DNA of 64,000 nucleotides. Source: Posidonia oceanica. Taxonomy: Eukaryota; Streptophyta; Magnoliopsida; Alismatales; Posidoniaceae. Of the stretch, positions 33,300 to 44,149 are shown piece after piece. Both the position numbers and the translations under genes were made by a program. Below the pieces are notes generated by a model. The model did no database searches. It worked only from the letters and a program-made list of their open reading frames with translations, and was not told the origin of the DNA. The stretch lies in assembly GCA_037176725.1 (NCBI GenBank), contig JAZBRS010000013.1, forward strand, positions 9,179,001 to 9,243,000, in the 5' to 3' direction. The first letter of the stretch is position 1. The number at the start of each line of letters is the position of its first letter.

Positions 33300-36200
33300 C
33301 GACGAGATTACTCTGATGGAGAAGAGGATTTCTCACTCTACACCCGGACGGTGAAACGGGCTCGGACGGGGCCTTTGCCTTTCGACGAGCCTTCGTTGGA
33401 GGCGTCGGCAATCGGCCCAACTACGGAGGAGGCGGCGGCGAGGGCTGCGGAGGCCGCCGGCGGGGCTGTGGCAGGCGAGGCTGAGCCTGCAGGGGCTGGT
33501 GCGGCAGCTGTGGAGGCGGTGGCCGGTCGGACTGCGGCTGGGACGGCGCCTGGGGGGGCAGTGGCCGGGGTGGCTGAAGCTAGGACGGCGCCTAGGGAGG
33601 CCGAGGAGGCCGATTGGACTACGGCGGAGGTGGCAGAGGCTGGTGGCAACGCCACAGGGCCTGAGACGATGAAAATGGGGGCTACCAGTGGTGGTACCGC
33701 GGAGGCTGAGGTGGCGGGTGGTGGTGATGCCGCGGAGGCTGAGGCGATGGCCAGCGGTGATGCCGCGGAGACTGAGACAACTTCCGGGGAGGTCGTGGAG
33801 ACTGAGGTGGAGGTGGACTCTAGTTCTGACAGCTTCTTTAGCTACGAGGACTCAGAGGAGATGGTCTCGGAGACAAGGCCCGAGGCTGGCTTGCACGAGG
33901 CGGGGCCTGCGGAGGTGCCAGAGGCAAGGCCGATTGACCCCTTCCTCGTGCGGTTTGGCGAGGACGATGGCTAGTGGCAGAACATGGTCGACTTTGTTCG
34001 ACGGCAGGCACAAGGCGTCGCGAGGGATCCCTCGGACTACTGGCGGGAGCAGATCCCTTGGGATGAGGTGCAGGCATCGGGACCGCGTAGGGACGCGTCT
34101 CGATCAGAGTATGCCACTACCACGTTAGCTTCGAGGGGGCAGGTAGATTTTATTTTCCCTTCAGTTTAATCAGTTACTTCAGCTTGACTGATGATTCCCT
34201 CGTTTGTTTGCAGAGTCGATCACCGACCGTGACCCGTTGTTACTGGGGTCAGGTCCGCCGGTCCTACGTCCTCTTGGCTACTTTCTAGCAAGAGCGTCTG
34301 GATCAGATGGGATTTGAGCACTTTCTGTCCATCCTGGACTTTCCCCTCTGTCCGATGTTATTGGAGGTTGTTGCGGAGCGGTGGAGCTTCCGCATGAGCT
34401 CGATCATCACGAGGGCGGGCGAGTTTGTCCTCTCCCTTGAGGACATGGTGCGGTTGACCAGTCTTCAAGTCACAGGCCGACAAGTGACGGGGCGGGTGCG
34501 CTCGGGCTATTCAGCCTTGGCGCAGGAGCTTGTCGGGCGGCAGCTAGCCATGAGCGGGGAGCAACTTGTGGTGATCACCTCTGCGGTTCGCCGAGTCAGT
34601 GAGTTGGCGGAGACGGTGGCTGGACCAGGCATTGAGGCTGACCAGCAGTTGCGGGCTTTCCTCTCAGTGCTGTTCGGGGAGGTGCTCTTCTCACACTTTT
34701 CTTCGAAGCTGTCGGCATTGTTCCTCCCTCTTTTGGCGGATTTGGAGCACGTGGGGAGTACGCCTGGGGTGCGGCCAACTTGGCGCACCTGTACTCCACC
34801 CTCTTCCGCTTTACTAATGGCAGTTCACGCCAACTGGGCGGGAACCTGCCATTCCTTCAGGTAAAATGTGCATATTTAACCTTCCATTGGATATTATATT
34901 CTTACTAACAGCTTCCATGTTTTGCGTGTAGATGTGGGCGTGGGACCACTTTGCTTTCCTACGTCCTGTCCCTCCTCCAGTTCCTCCGACCGGTGTCCCC
35001 TTCCCTCGGGGATTGTTCTGGGCTGCTTCTGAGCAGGCCCTCGAGCCCGTAGATGACAACCGCTATGTCGGTCGTCTGCTTTTCGAGCTCCTTATTCTGG
35101 CTCAGGTAACTTGCTTCTTATAATTTCAGCTTCTGTTTATTAATTTATGCTGCTTGCTGACATGCATTACTAATCTCAGGTGGTTTGGCGTCCATATGCT
35201 GAGGGAGAGCATGCGGACGTCCCTGAGATTGCCCGTGATCGGGCCATTTTCGACCGGAACGTATGGATCCACTGCTGGAACCACTGCCACTTCCAGCAGA
35301 TTGGCAGGGCGCTACGACAGTTGGGGCACCAGCAGATTCAGCCTCTACCTCCTCCTCATCGAGTTTGGCGAGAGACATGCGGCGGGGGCAGCTGTGCTCG
35401 TCATTGGGTGGACGTCTACGGTCCACAGCTCTTGGATTGGGCCCGTCGTAGTTCTCCTGCTCCGACGGATGCCACAGAGGAGGACGAGGCGGTGTGGGCC
35501 TAGTGGATAGAACGAGAGTTTTCTTCTTTGATGATCTTCCACCGGTCCCACTTCCTTAGGCGCTGGAACCCTCCTTTGGGGGACACAGATCCCAGGGAGG
35601 CGGTGGTGTCCTGCGCGGCCCTGTTGGAGGAGGTTCAGTCTTCCCGAACCCAGCTGGAGATAGCAGTGAGCTTCTGAATTTCATTTTATAGACTGTTGAT
35701 TCGATTTGGTTGACTCGCTTTCTTTCTTCTGTAGCTCAAGGCGGCGGATGAGCGGGCTCAGCAGGAGTGCCACTTGACCCAGCAGCTCTCTGTTCTGACC
35801 AGGGAGATTGATCGCCTGCGTGCCTCTGCCTCTCAGGTATCTCCACATGTAGCCTTTATAGTCTAATTATGAATTGTAACTGACTTGAATCTTTCTTTTC
35901 AGCCTTCGACTAGTAGTGCTCCTCCTCCGGACCGCTCAGAGGAGATCTCCCATCTCCAGGAGAAGGTAAACATGCCTTTATTTTATTTCTGCTTTTGAAA
36001 TTCCCTTGGTCCTGACACCATTACTTGTAGATTACTTATTTGGAGAGCAAGCTGAGGGAGCAGGCTAGTGACTTTATAACTGCCAGCTCTGTCAAGAGGT
36101 TGGAGGAGCTGGAGGGGACGGTCGCCGTTAGCAGCGCTCGGATTCGGGAGCTGGAGCAGCAGGTGGCTGATAGGGACGCCGAGATTGCCAAATCTCAGGT

Positions 36201-36528
36201 GGTATGATTTAATTCAACGCTCCTTTACGTTTCCCATGTCTTTGCTTGTATCTGACCTTTTGGTTGCTTCTCCTCTTAGGGCACGGCAGGGGTTATCTCC
36301 TAACTTGAGCTTGAGCTTGGGCACTATCGGAGGTTTGCCTTTTCAGCTGGTGCCAGGCTCGGGGTGCCTGTCCCTTCCGTACCAAGCCGCCGGTCGGGTA
36401 GCTACCACTCTCGATCTGTTTCCAGGGCTCCGTCGGGCATTTCGGTTCGGCAGTCACCTCGTCCCCCTATCGTCCCTTCTCCGACTCCTACTTCAGCTCC
36501 TGAGGGTGAGGGAGAGAGTGCTCCTTAG
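33300..36528 (+). pseudogene. Antisense PMD plus coiled-coil gene B, 8 exons
   Basis: Exons are about 33300-34142, 34214-34860, 34932-35105, 35180-35665, 35735-35836, 35903-35965, 36031-36198 and 36280-36528, all with GT-AG introns. The last junctions are phase 0. Exon 1 is Ala/Glu/Gly-rich and acidic. Exons 2-4 hold PMD hallmarks: AGEFVLSLEDMVRL, YAWGAANLAHLYSTL (34759 onward), LGGNLPFLQ|MWAWDHF across the intron, and VVWRPYA. Exons 5-7 encode heptad coiled coil (SKLREQ, RELEQQVADRDAEI) and exon 8 a Ser/Pro-rich end. Stops at 33972, 34286, 35501 and 36301 and a one-base frame slip near 34750 disable it. The function of the carried gene is unknown. Confidence 0.75.
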
Positions 36529-36752
36529 CTTTTGTACTTCAGGGGCATGCCTCGGTGATCTTGTAGAACAATTGTATATTTTGAAATGATATAGATCTCT
36601 GCACACTCAGTAAATTTGTCAAATACTTCTTTTAAAATACCTTTCTCAAAGCTAAAATGAGTTTAAACGACCAATATGGTAAAATAATGGCCCTTAATCC
36701 AAATTAACTTGAAACCAGCATACTCAAGTGAAATAGAGGTCGCAGGCTTAAC

Positions 36753-37520
36753 TTGGCCCATCTGTATTTCAGCTTCCGGCGGATTGAGGACTCTGCCTCT
36801 CAGGATCATCTGTTGGTGTGTCTGCATTTACTGATTGGAGGCCTCACTTTATTTGTCACCAAGGATTTCTCCTTGGATGTCTATCACACTGAGTTCTTGA
36901 TATGCCTTACTGAGCACTTCTGGCGTTCTCCTTCAATTACCATTCTTGCCGCTACATATCTTGGCCTGACCAACATTTCCACAGGAGGGGATTTTGTAGG
37001 TTCTCCTTTCCTTCTTTCGAGGTGGTTGCAGGTCCATTTCCCAAGGCTTAGGCCTGTGAAGACAGATTTGATTGAGGAAAGAGTTTGCTCCTTGTCCTCT
37101 GCCTCTATTGATATCTCCATGCCTTCCACATCCTTTTGTCACAAGCACCAGGCGCGAGATTCTTCAGTTGAGTTAGAGTTGATAGGGCCCACCCACTTTT
37201 TAGTGTACAACTCCCATCGCTGCTTCGAAATGGTGGGGCAGAAGAAAGGGGTACCACCTCGGCTGAGTTTTATTCCTCGTATTCGAGTTCGGGAGCACAG
37301 TCTCCCCTCTGAGGCAGTAATGGTGTACTACATCCGAGCTCTTTGGTCGTCTCTGGATCGCCCTGATGATTCAGAGGGGCCATCAATTGCTCCTTCGACT
37401 TGCTACCTACCACGGGAGGATGCGCACTGGAAGTGGTATTCAAAGCTACTGTCCAAACCCGAGGAGTGGGTTGAAGCGACGGGCGTGCTGCGCAGGAAAA
37501 GGAAGAAGATGATTAGATAG
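36753..37520 (+). pseudogene. Antisense gene C, paralogue of gene A lacking its N-terminus
   Basis: The 255-codon open frame ends at TAG 37518-37520. It repeats the gene A block: LLIGGLTLF...VYHTEF...SITILAATYLGL...GDFVGSPFLLSRWLQVHF, and later RCFEMVG where A has a stop. It starts just after a splice-acceptor-like TGTATTTCAG (36762-36771), so it may be a last exon whose upstream PMD exon has been lost. It ends with a basic RRKRKKM tail. 36529-36752 looks like the 3' UTR of gene B. Confidence 0.6.
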
Positions 37521-37693
37521 GCAATTATTGTAATCTTTTATTTTTGGGAGCCATGTATCTTTTCAAGGGAATAAATATATATTTCATTTTTCATCCTTTT
37601 TCATGTGTTTTGGACCGTTCTGAATTTAGAAATACTCCCTGGTGGCTTTGCTATTTGATCAAGGGCTCCTTTTCCACATTCTGCAGTTTAAGT

Positions 37694-37836
37694 CACAGTT
37701 AAAACGTAAGACGCTCAATCTGGCACTTATAACGTAAGACGCGTGATATCACGCGTCTAATATCCCTCTGTTGATCGTTATACGCCTCAGAGGGCGCGTC
37801 CAACGTTGGACGCTGATATTCGCTCGTTTAACGTCC
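37694..37836. repeat. Hairpin block after gene C, with a 22-bp perfect palindrome
   Basis: Two ACGTAAGACGC elements lead into the perfect palindrome at 37737-37758 (AGACGCGTGAT and its complement). GTTATACGCC, GCGTCCAACGTTGGACGC (37796-37815 region, itself palindromic) and TTTAACG follow. Confidence 0.7.
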
Positions 37837-39405
37837 TTGAACTGCTTTCCTGTATTACCTCAGCACATTTGTTAGTTCATCTAGGGGTATTATTGCCCCT
37901 AGTCCAAAGTGACTTCAGGAAACTCAGAAACATTCTTAACACTGTGAAATCAGCATGGTTACAGAAAATTTTGGTAATGACCTATATACAATGCATACTT
38001 TAAGCGAACCTAATGCTATGAATGGGAAAGAAGTCTTAATGCAATGGAAGGGTTAAGGGAAACTTAGGTTTTGAATAACAAGTATTGGTCTCAGCTTTGT
38101 TGTCTAAAGATGATATGCCAGACGAAAGACTGTCTCTTTTCGAGATCCCAGTCTTAGCTCGTAGGCGAATACCAAGCGACCGTCCTGAATAGGAGGGGTC
38201 AAGTACGACGCGGAGTTGTAAAATATCCTAGATTTTTGCATCACTGGCCTTACTTGTTATCAGTTTCATGAGGTGATGTTGGTTGAGTAGATTTTACCCT
38301 ACTCATTATTTTTGAATCATTTTTTTGGATTTTTAACTTTATCATTTTTTTGGATTTTTGATTTTATCATTTTTTTGGATTTTTTATTTTATCATTTTTT
38401 GGATTTTTGACTTTATCATTTTTTTTGGATTTTTGACTTTATCATTTTTTTGAATTTTTGATTTTATCATTTTTTTGGATTTTTGACTTTATCATTTTTT
38501 TGATTTTTGACTTTATCATTTTTTTTGGATTTTTGACTTTATCATTTTTTTGAATTTTTGATTTTATCATTTTTTTGGATTTTTGACTTTATCATTTTTT
38601 TGATTTTTGACTTTATCATTTTTTTGATTTTTGACTTTTATGGGAGACAAAGAATCCTTCGGAAAGTTGGGAAATTGGGGACCTCATGGTTGGAAAACCT
38701 TGGCAGTTTGGTCCCTTATGCATTTTAGAGTCAGAAAACATCTTAGGCTTGCTTCGGCACCTAACTGCCCCTAGACCTAGGCTTCTGCCCCTTGCCTTTA
38801 ATGTGTACGGTGCAGGACATGGGTGGAAGGAAAGTCCATGTCCTACCTTAAAATGTTGGTTGAAGATTTGAAGTCTAAACCCCTCCTAGTTCAAGGTTGA
38901 TTCCTACTACGCTTAGTATTCCCCAGCTTTTCAGTTTTGACTCTTGGACAGCTTCTTTGCTACCGTCTTTTCCATTCTCTTTCTTTTCTTGCCCATGGAC
39001 AGCTTCTTTGCTGCCTTCTTTTTTGACCCTTTTTGCTTTCTTTTCTAGCTACTTCGGCAAGTAGTCTCACCCCTTCTGAGTGCTCGATCAATGGATACTC
39101 GTTCCTTGACGAACCGAGACACTCTTTTATTTGATACACTCCCTTCTTTTCTGCGCTTCTAGGTTTTGACCTTATACGTCTACCCGATTTGTACTAGGGT
39201 AACGTGTCTGACTTGAGGGATGTGTGTAGACTTGTTATTCATGAACTGGGAGGAGGCTCCTTATGATTTGCCTCTATCTCAGTGTGGGACCATTTCCTTT
39301 CCTTCTCCTACAAAGTATTTGTGGGGTGAAGCTAAGGCATGATTCCTATGCTTCAACAGCAGTAGGCCCTTGAAGCATGGGTAGTCTAATGGCTCAGTGT
39401 GCATG
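37837..39405. other. Non-coding DNA between gene C and integrase, with a 25-bp T-rich array
   Basis: 38308-38638 holds about 13 imperfect units of TTTGGATTTTTGACTTTATC (24-26 bp spacing). The rest of the stretch has no recognisable gene. It is the beginning of the inner element's 3' region as read on the minus strand. Confidence 0.7.
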
Positions 39406-40560
39406 TCAAGGGTAGTACCTCTTGAGGTGCAGTGCATTCCAAGGATATTCAAGCCTAGTGCCATCCTCTCTGGCCAAACAATAGGCATTGCCTGGATATG
39501 CCTCAACCACCAAGTATGGTCCTTCCCAATTTAGTCTCAGTTTCCCATGCTTGCGAGGAAGGATTTCTTTAAGCACCCATTCACCAATATTGAATTTACG
39601 TTCAATTACTTTCTTATTATATGCTCTTGCAAGTCGTTCTTGGTAGAGGCGTGCATGCTCAGCTGCTTGCAACCGCTTCTCATCTAGCAAATCCAACTGT
39701 AGACTTAATAATTGCCTCTTATCCTCGGCAGTTATCTTATTGTCGAGTTGTATCCTTGATGAGGGGACCATGACCTCAAATGGGACTACCGTCTCCATAC
39801 CATAAGTAAGCGCAAACGGGATTTGGCCTGTAGGCGTTCTTATGGAGGTTCAATAGGCCCACAAGGTATTAATTAGCTTATCTGTTCAGTCATGTCCCTT
39901 GGTTCCTCCTATCGTTTGGATTAACGTTTTGTTAGTAGCTTCAGCTTGCCCATTACCCTAGGGGTAATATGGCGATGAATGATGCAATTCAATCTTGAAT
40001 TTCTTACAGAGCTTTTTGAAGTCTTGGGATACGAAGATTGCGCCATTTTCTGCTATTAATTTCTTTGGAATCTCGAACCTTGAGAGGATATTTTTCCGCA
40101 CGAACTTACAAAGATTTGAATCTTTGATTTCAGTGAACGCTTCTGCTTCAGCCCATTTAGTGAAGTACTCAGTGGCTGTGAGGAACCTATTCTGCTTTTC
40201 GGTGTCGGACGGTCCCACAACATCAAATGCCTACATAGAGAAGGGCCACACCGCTTGAGTTGGATTCAGTTCTGATGCTAGTGCATGTATTCTGTCTGCA
40301 TGGATTTGGCACTGCTTGCACCTTCTCACCTTGTTTGCGCAATCTACCTCCATTGTGGGCCAGTAGTACCCTTTGCGCAGTATCATTTTTGCCATGAATT
40401 GAGAACTGATGTGTCCTCTACATACACCTTCATGCATTTCTCCGATGATAACCTCAACCTCCTCATAAGTGACACAACGCAACTCTATTCTGCTAAAAGA
40501 CCTTTTGAAAAGGACCCCGGCTTTCATGAGGTATCTTGTAGCCATCCTTCGAACTGCCTC
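39406..40560 (-). pseudogene. Integrase, defective
   Basis: The HHCC zinc-binding module is visible (GVCRGHISSQF ... CKQCQIH, about 40430-40300). In the core, the block FLTATEYFTKWAEA is followed by AENGAIF, where the catalytic Asp of the usual DNG is Glu, and by GNGQAEA with the last catalytic Glu. Three stops lie between 40200 and 39800. The C-terminal domain (GEWVLKEILPRKHGKLRLNW, 39600-39500) is kept to the end at 39406. Confidence 0.85.
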
Positions 40561-41676
40561 TTTGTCTTGTGAAGTTGCGTAGTCGAGGAAGATCCCATCT
40601 TGAATGTAGTTCTGGATGTCAAAGAACCATGGGTTCCCATCATCCTCTATGTTGTAGCAAACTTCAAACATGCCTACCCTTGATTCCCCAGCTTTCTGTC
40701 TAAGCTCCACGGCCCATGGCTCAGTTGAGTCAATGGTAGGTATCCCGTGTTGCTGAACCATTATTGTTTGCTCTCGGGTATTGATGGGGAACTCGATTGA
40801 GGAAGCCAGCAAAGCGAGAGCATCCGCCAGTAGGTTATGACTCCGGAGGGTGTGGACATATACCACTTGTTGAAACCGTGCTAACAGGAGGCGAGCAATG
40901 CCTTTGTATTCTTTGAGCCTTGGATTGAGGGTCTTGTACTTGTTCAGAATTTGTCTTAGAACCAATTGGGAGTCTCCAATGAGTTTCAACCGCTTTGCCC
41001 CTAGCTCCAGTGCTAGGCGTAATCCAAGGATCAAGGCTTCATATTCTGCAATATTGTTGGTACTTGCGGCGAAGTTTAGCTGTACTGCTCGAGGAATGAG
41101 AACTTCTTCTGGAGTGAGAAGCGCTACTCCGATGCCTGCCCCTTGTCTGTTGAGTGCTCCATCAAAGTAGAGAGTCCATTGTCGAGTGGGAGACTCGATG
41201 GCCTGTATTTCCAGTATTTCCTCATCAGGGAAGTCTGTTCGGACTGGTTGATAATCTTCTATTGGTAGTTCTACCAGGTGATCTGCAATGGCTTGCCCCT
41301 TGACTGCCTTCTGGGACACATATTGCAAGTCAAATTCTGTGAGGAGGAGTTGCCACCTTGCCAATCTTCCAGAGAAGGCTAGCTTCTCGAACATATATTT
41401 GATTGAGTCCATCTTGGCGATGTAACAGACTTTATGGGCTAGGAAGTAGTGTCTCAACTTTTGAGATGCCCATACTAAGGCCAAGCAGTGCTTTTCTATG
41501 GCTGTATACTTTTCTTCATATCCTAGGAAAGTTCTACTCAGATAGTAGATAGCTTTTTCCTTCTTTCCATCCTCATCATGTTGAGCTAGCACTACCCCTA
41601 TTGTTGATGCAGTGACTACCACATAGAGTAGTAAGGGCTTCCCGGACATAGGCGCTGACAAGACTAGGGGGGTCAT
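40560..41676 (-). pseudogene. Dual RNase H (Gypsy type plus archaeal-type)
   Basis: The first RNase H (41676-41260) has the Gypsy-type end AIADHLVELPI but lacks a clear first catalytic Asp. A second, complete RNase H follows (about 41180-40790) with YFDGA, AEYEAL, GDSQLV and LADALA, so its D-E-D-D set is present. A tandem archaeal-type RNase H is the hallmark of Tat-lineage elements. The frame is open throughout. Confidence 0.9.
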
Positions 41677-41721
41677 GAGATATGCTTTTAGTTCATCAAA
41701 AGCTTTCTGACATTTCTCATC

Positions 41722-42639
41722 CTAGGTGAATTCCCTTCCTCCTTTCAGTAACTCATAAAACGGCTTACATCGATCTGCATGCTGTGAGATGAATCTCCTA
41801 ATGAACTGTAAGCGGCCGATAAGTTCCTTGAGTTCCTTGATGTTTCGGGGTGGAGGCATTTGTGCTATTGCTCTGGTCTTTTGTGGGTCCACCTCGATTC
41901 CTCTTTTACTGATGATAAAGCCCAGTAGCTTCCCAGCAGTTACCCCGAACATGCATTTCTTTGGGTCCATTTTTAGCTAATATTGCCTTGCTCTGCTTAG
42001 TACTCTTCTTAGTGCCTCAAAGTGTGCCTCCATTGTTCTTGATTTGACCAAGATATCGTCAACATACACTTCCATGCAATCGTGCATCATGTCGTAGAAG
42101 ATGGCCATCATTGCTCTCTGATATGTTGTGCCGGCGTTTTTGAGACCGAATGGCATGACTACATAGCAGTATGTCCTCCATGGTGTGATGAATGACGTCT
42201 TCTCTTGGTCCTCCTCTGCTAGCTTGATCTGGTTGTAACTGGAGAAGCCATCCATGAAAGATAGCATCTCAAATCCTGCTGTATTGTCCACTAGCAAGTC
42301 AATATGTGGCAAAGGGAAGTCATCTTTGGGACAGGCGGCGTTGAGGTTGCGATAGTCAATGCAAACCCGAACCTTCCCATCCTTTTTGGCCACTGGTACT
42401 ATATTTGAGACCCAACTGAGGTACACGACCACCTTGATGAACTTCACTTTATGGAGTTTGTCAATTTCTTCCTTGACTTTGAGGGCGAGTTCCGACCTTA
42501 GTCGCCTTAGCTTCTGCTTGACAGGTTTGGTTCCAGAGTTTAGCGGAAGCAGGTGTTCCACTATGGCTGATTGCAGACCAGGCATATTCTCGTACTTGAA
42601 GGCCAGCACATCTACAAATTCTTTCAAAATTTGGACCAT
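41722..42639 (-). pseudogene. Reverse transcriptase domain
   Basis: Fingers and palm are nearly continuous: RVCIDYRNLNAACPKDDFPLP, FMDGFSSYNQI, MPFGLKNAGTTYQRAM and the catalytic YVDD (near 42060). The thumb/connection (CMFGVTAGKLLGFIISKRGIE) follows a stop near 41977. The motif wording is that of Tat/Athila-branch Gypsy RT. Confidence 0.9.
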
Positions 42640-42648
42640 TTCCTTCCG

Positions 42649-44130
42649 CTATTCTGGGCTCAGGCTTGCACTTATTGGTTTTGGCTCTTCGATGGTTCCC
42701 AGATTGACCTCCACGGTCTCCTCTTCAGCTACTTTGGTTTGCTCATCATACTTGTCCATGAGGTGCTTAAGGAGGTCTGAGTCGGCCTCTTGATCTTTTT
42801 CCTCATCACCGCAGTTAACCAGCTCATATGCTTCCATTCCTGCACACTTTCCAAACCGATCAAATTCTTCTAATAGGAAGACCATGTTAGCAATAGCCAG
42901 CTCCTGAGGCAATGCCTCCGTATATTGACACACGCGCACAGTTTTGGAAGCGGTGGTCGAAGTTGACCGCGAGCTGCTAGAACTAACATGGTGATCCTCT
43001 CCCTTATTGAAAACAGAAAGTAAACTACTTTTATTCCTAGGAAATGAAAACAATGCAGAATTAAACAAAGTTTTATTTACAGCATCTAAGAGGATGCCTC
43101 TAGAGTTACCTCCATCAGTAGAGGTAGCCTTTCTAGGTGGACTCGTCATGGTCGACGTTCCCACCATCTTCGAGAAGCTCATGGTCGGCCCCTGGATCGG
43201 GGTCAACTTCAGGTCTCTGAGGTTGCAGACTTTCAGAGAGATCAGTCGTGAGGCGGCGGACCCTATCTACGAGTCGTTGTGACTTGCGTAGAGTTTGCCC
43301 CAGCCTTTGCTCCAAAGAGGAAGAGATGTCCGAAGCTGGAAGAGGCAGAGGCTTGGAAGCGGTGGTGCCGGAAGAAGAGAGAGAAGAAGAAAGAGGTGGC
43401 CGATCCGGAGGTTCGGGGGCGGCGGTACTGGAAGAAGAGGGAGAAGAAGAAAGAGGTGGCCGATCCGAAGGTTCGGGGGCTAGTGCGCCTAACAGTGGTG
43501 GCGGTGATGTTGCAATTTGTCCTTCATGAGGCTCTGCTGGCAACTCTTCTACAGTCTGACCTTCGTGAGGCTCTGCTGCTATAGTCTGGCCTTCGTGAGA
43601 CTCTGCTGTCAACTCCCTTGCAGTCTGACCTTCGTGAGGCTCTACTGGCAATTTAAGCGTTTGAATCAAGCCGGAAATGTTTACGTCGGCTGTGTCCTCT
43701 GCACTTTGGAGAGTGTGTTTGGTTGATTGCGCCAAAATAATATTTCCCAGGGGGATGAATTCGGGTCGAATATCCCTACGTTGGTAAAATGTCCTTGTAG
43801 ATTCCACTGTAATGGTCTTCCGTCGGGGAACTGGTCGAAACCAAGTCCTCCCCTTCCTTCTCTGTCACAGGCCTTCACTGGCTCCTTCATTCCCTTTCCT
43901 TCTGGGCCTAAGCCCTGACCTTCTTTATAGCCAATTCTCTTCATGATCTCCCATCCCACATTCATGGAGGGTCTTTTGCTTTTTGAGGATTCCTTTCTTT
44001 TGTGAAATAGCCTAAGTTTGGCCCACTTGTCCCTTAGCTCGACCATAGATACTACATTCTTGCCCTTTTCGGCGTGGGTCGGCTTTTCTCGCACACTGAA
44101 CTGGTGCGGCAGGTATATCACATTTGCCTC
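42649..44130 (-). pseudogene. G-patch and linker between protease and RT
   Basis: A G-patch (GWEIMKRIGYKEGQGLG, about 43960-43880) follows protease 2. G-patches act in RNA binding. A linker in a second frame has short tandem peptides (EPHEGQT four to five times, 43640-43500; PPDRPPLSSS twice). Then a return to the main frame leads through an acidic stretch to RT. The linker is low in sequence constraint. Confidence 0.7.
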
Positions 44131-44149
44131 TGCTCCTTGGCCTGATATG

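Noticed and set aside
31700..37520. PMD block as an ordinary host gene
   Set aside because: It lies wholly inside an LTR-bounded element with matching target duplications and in the position typical for Tat antisense ORFs, so it travels with the element.
42649..43807. Ogre-type spliced intron between protease and RT
   Set aside because: A good acceptor-like site exists, but no donor restored a continuous frame convincingly. Two small indels explain the frame change equally well.
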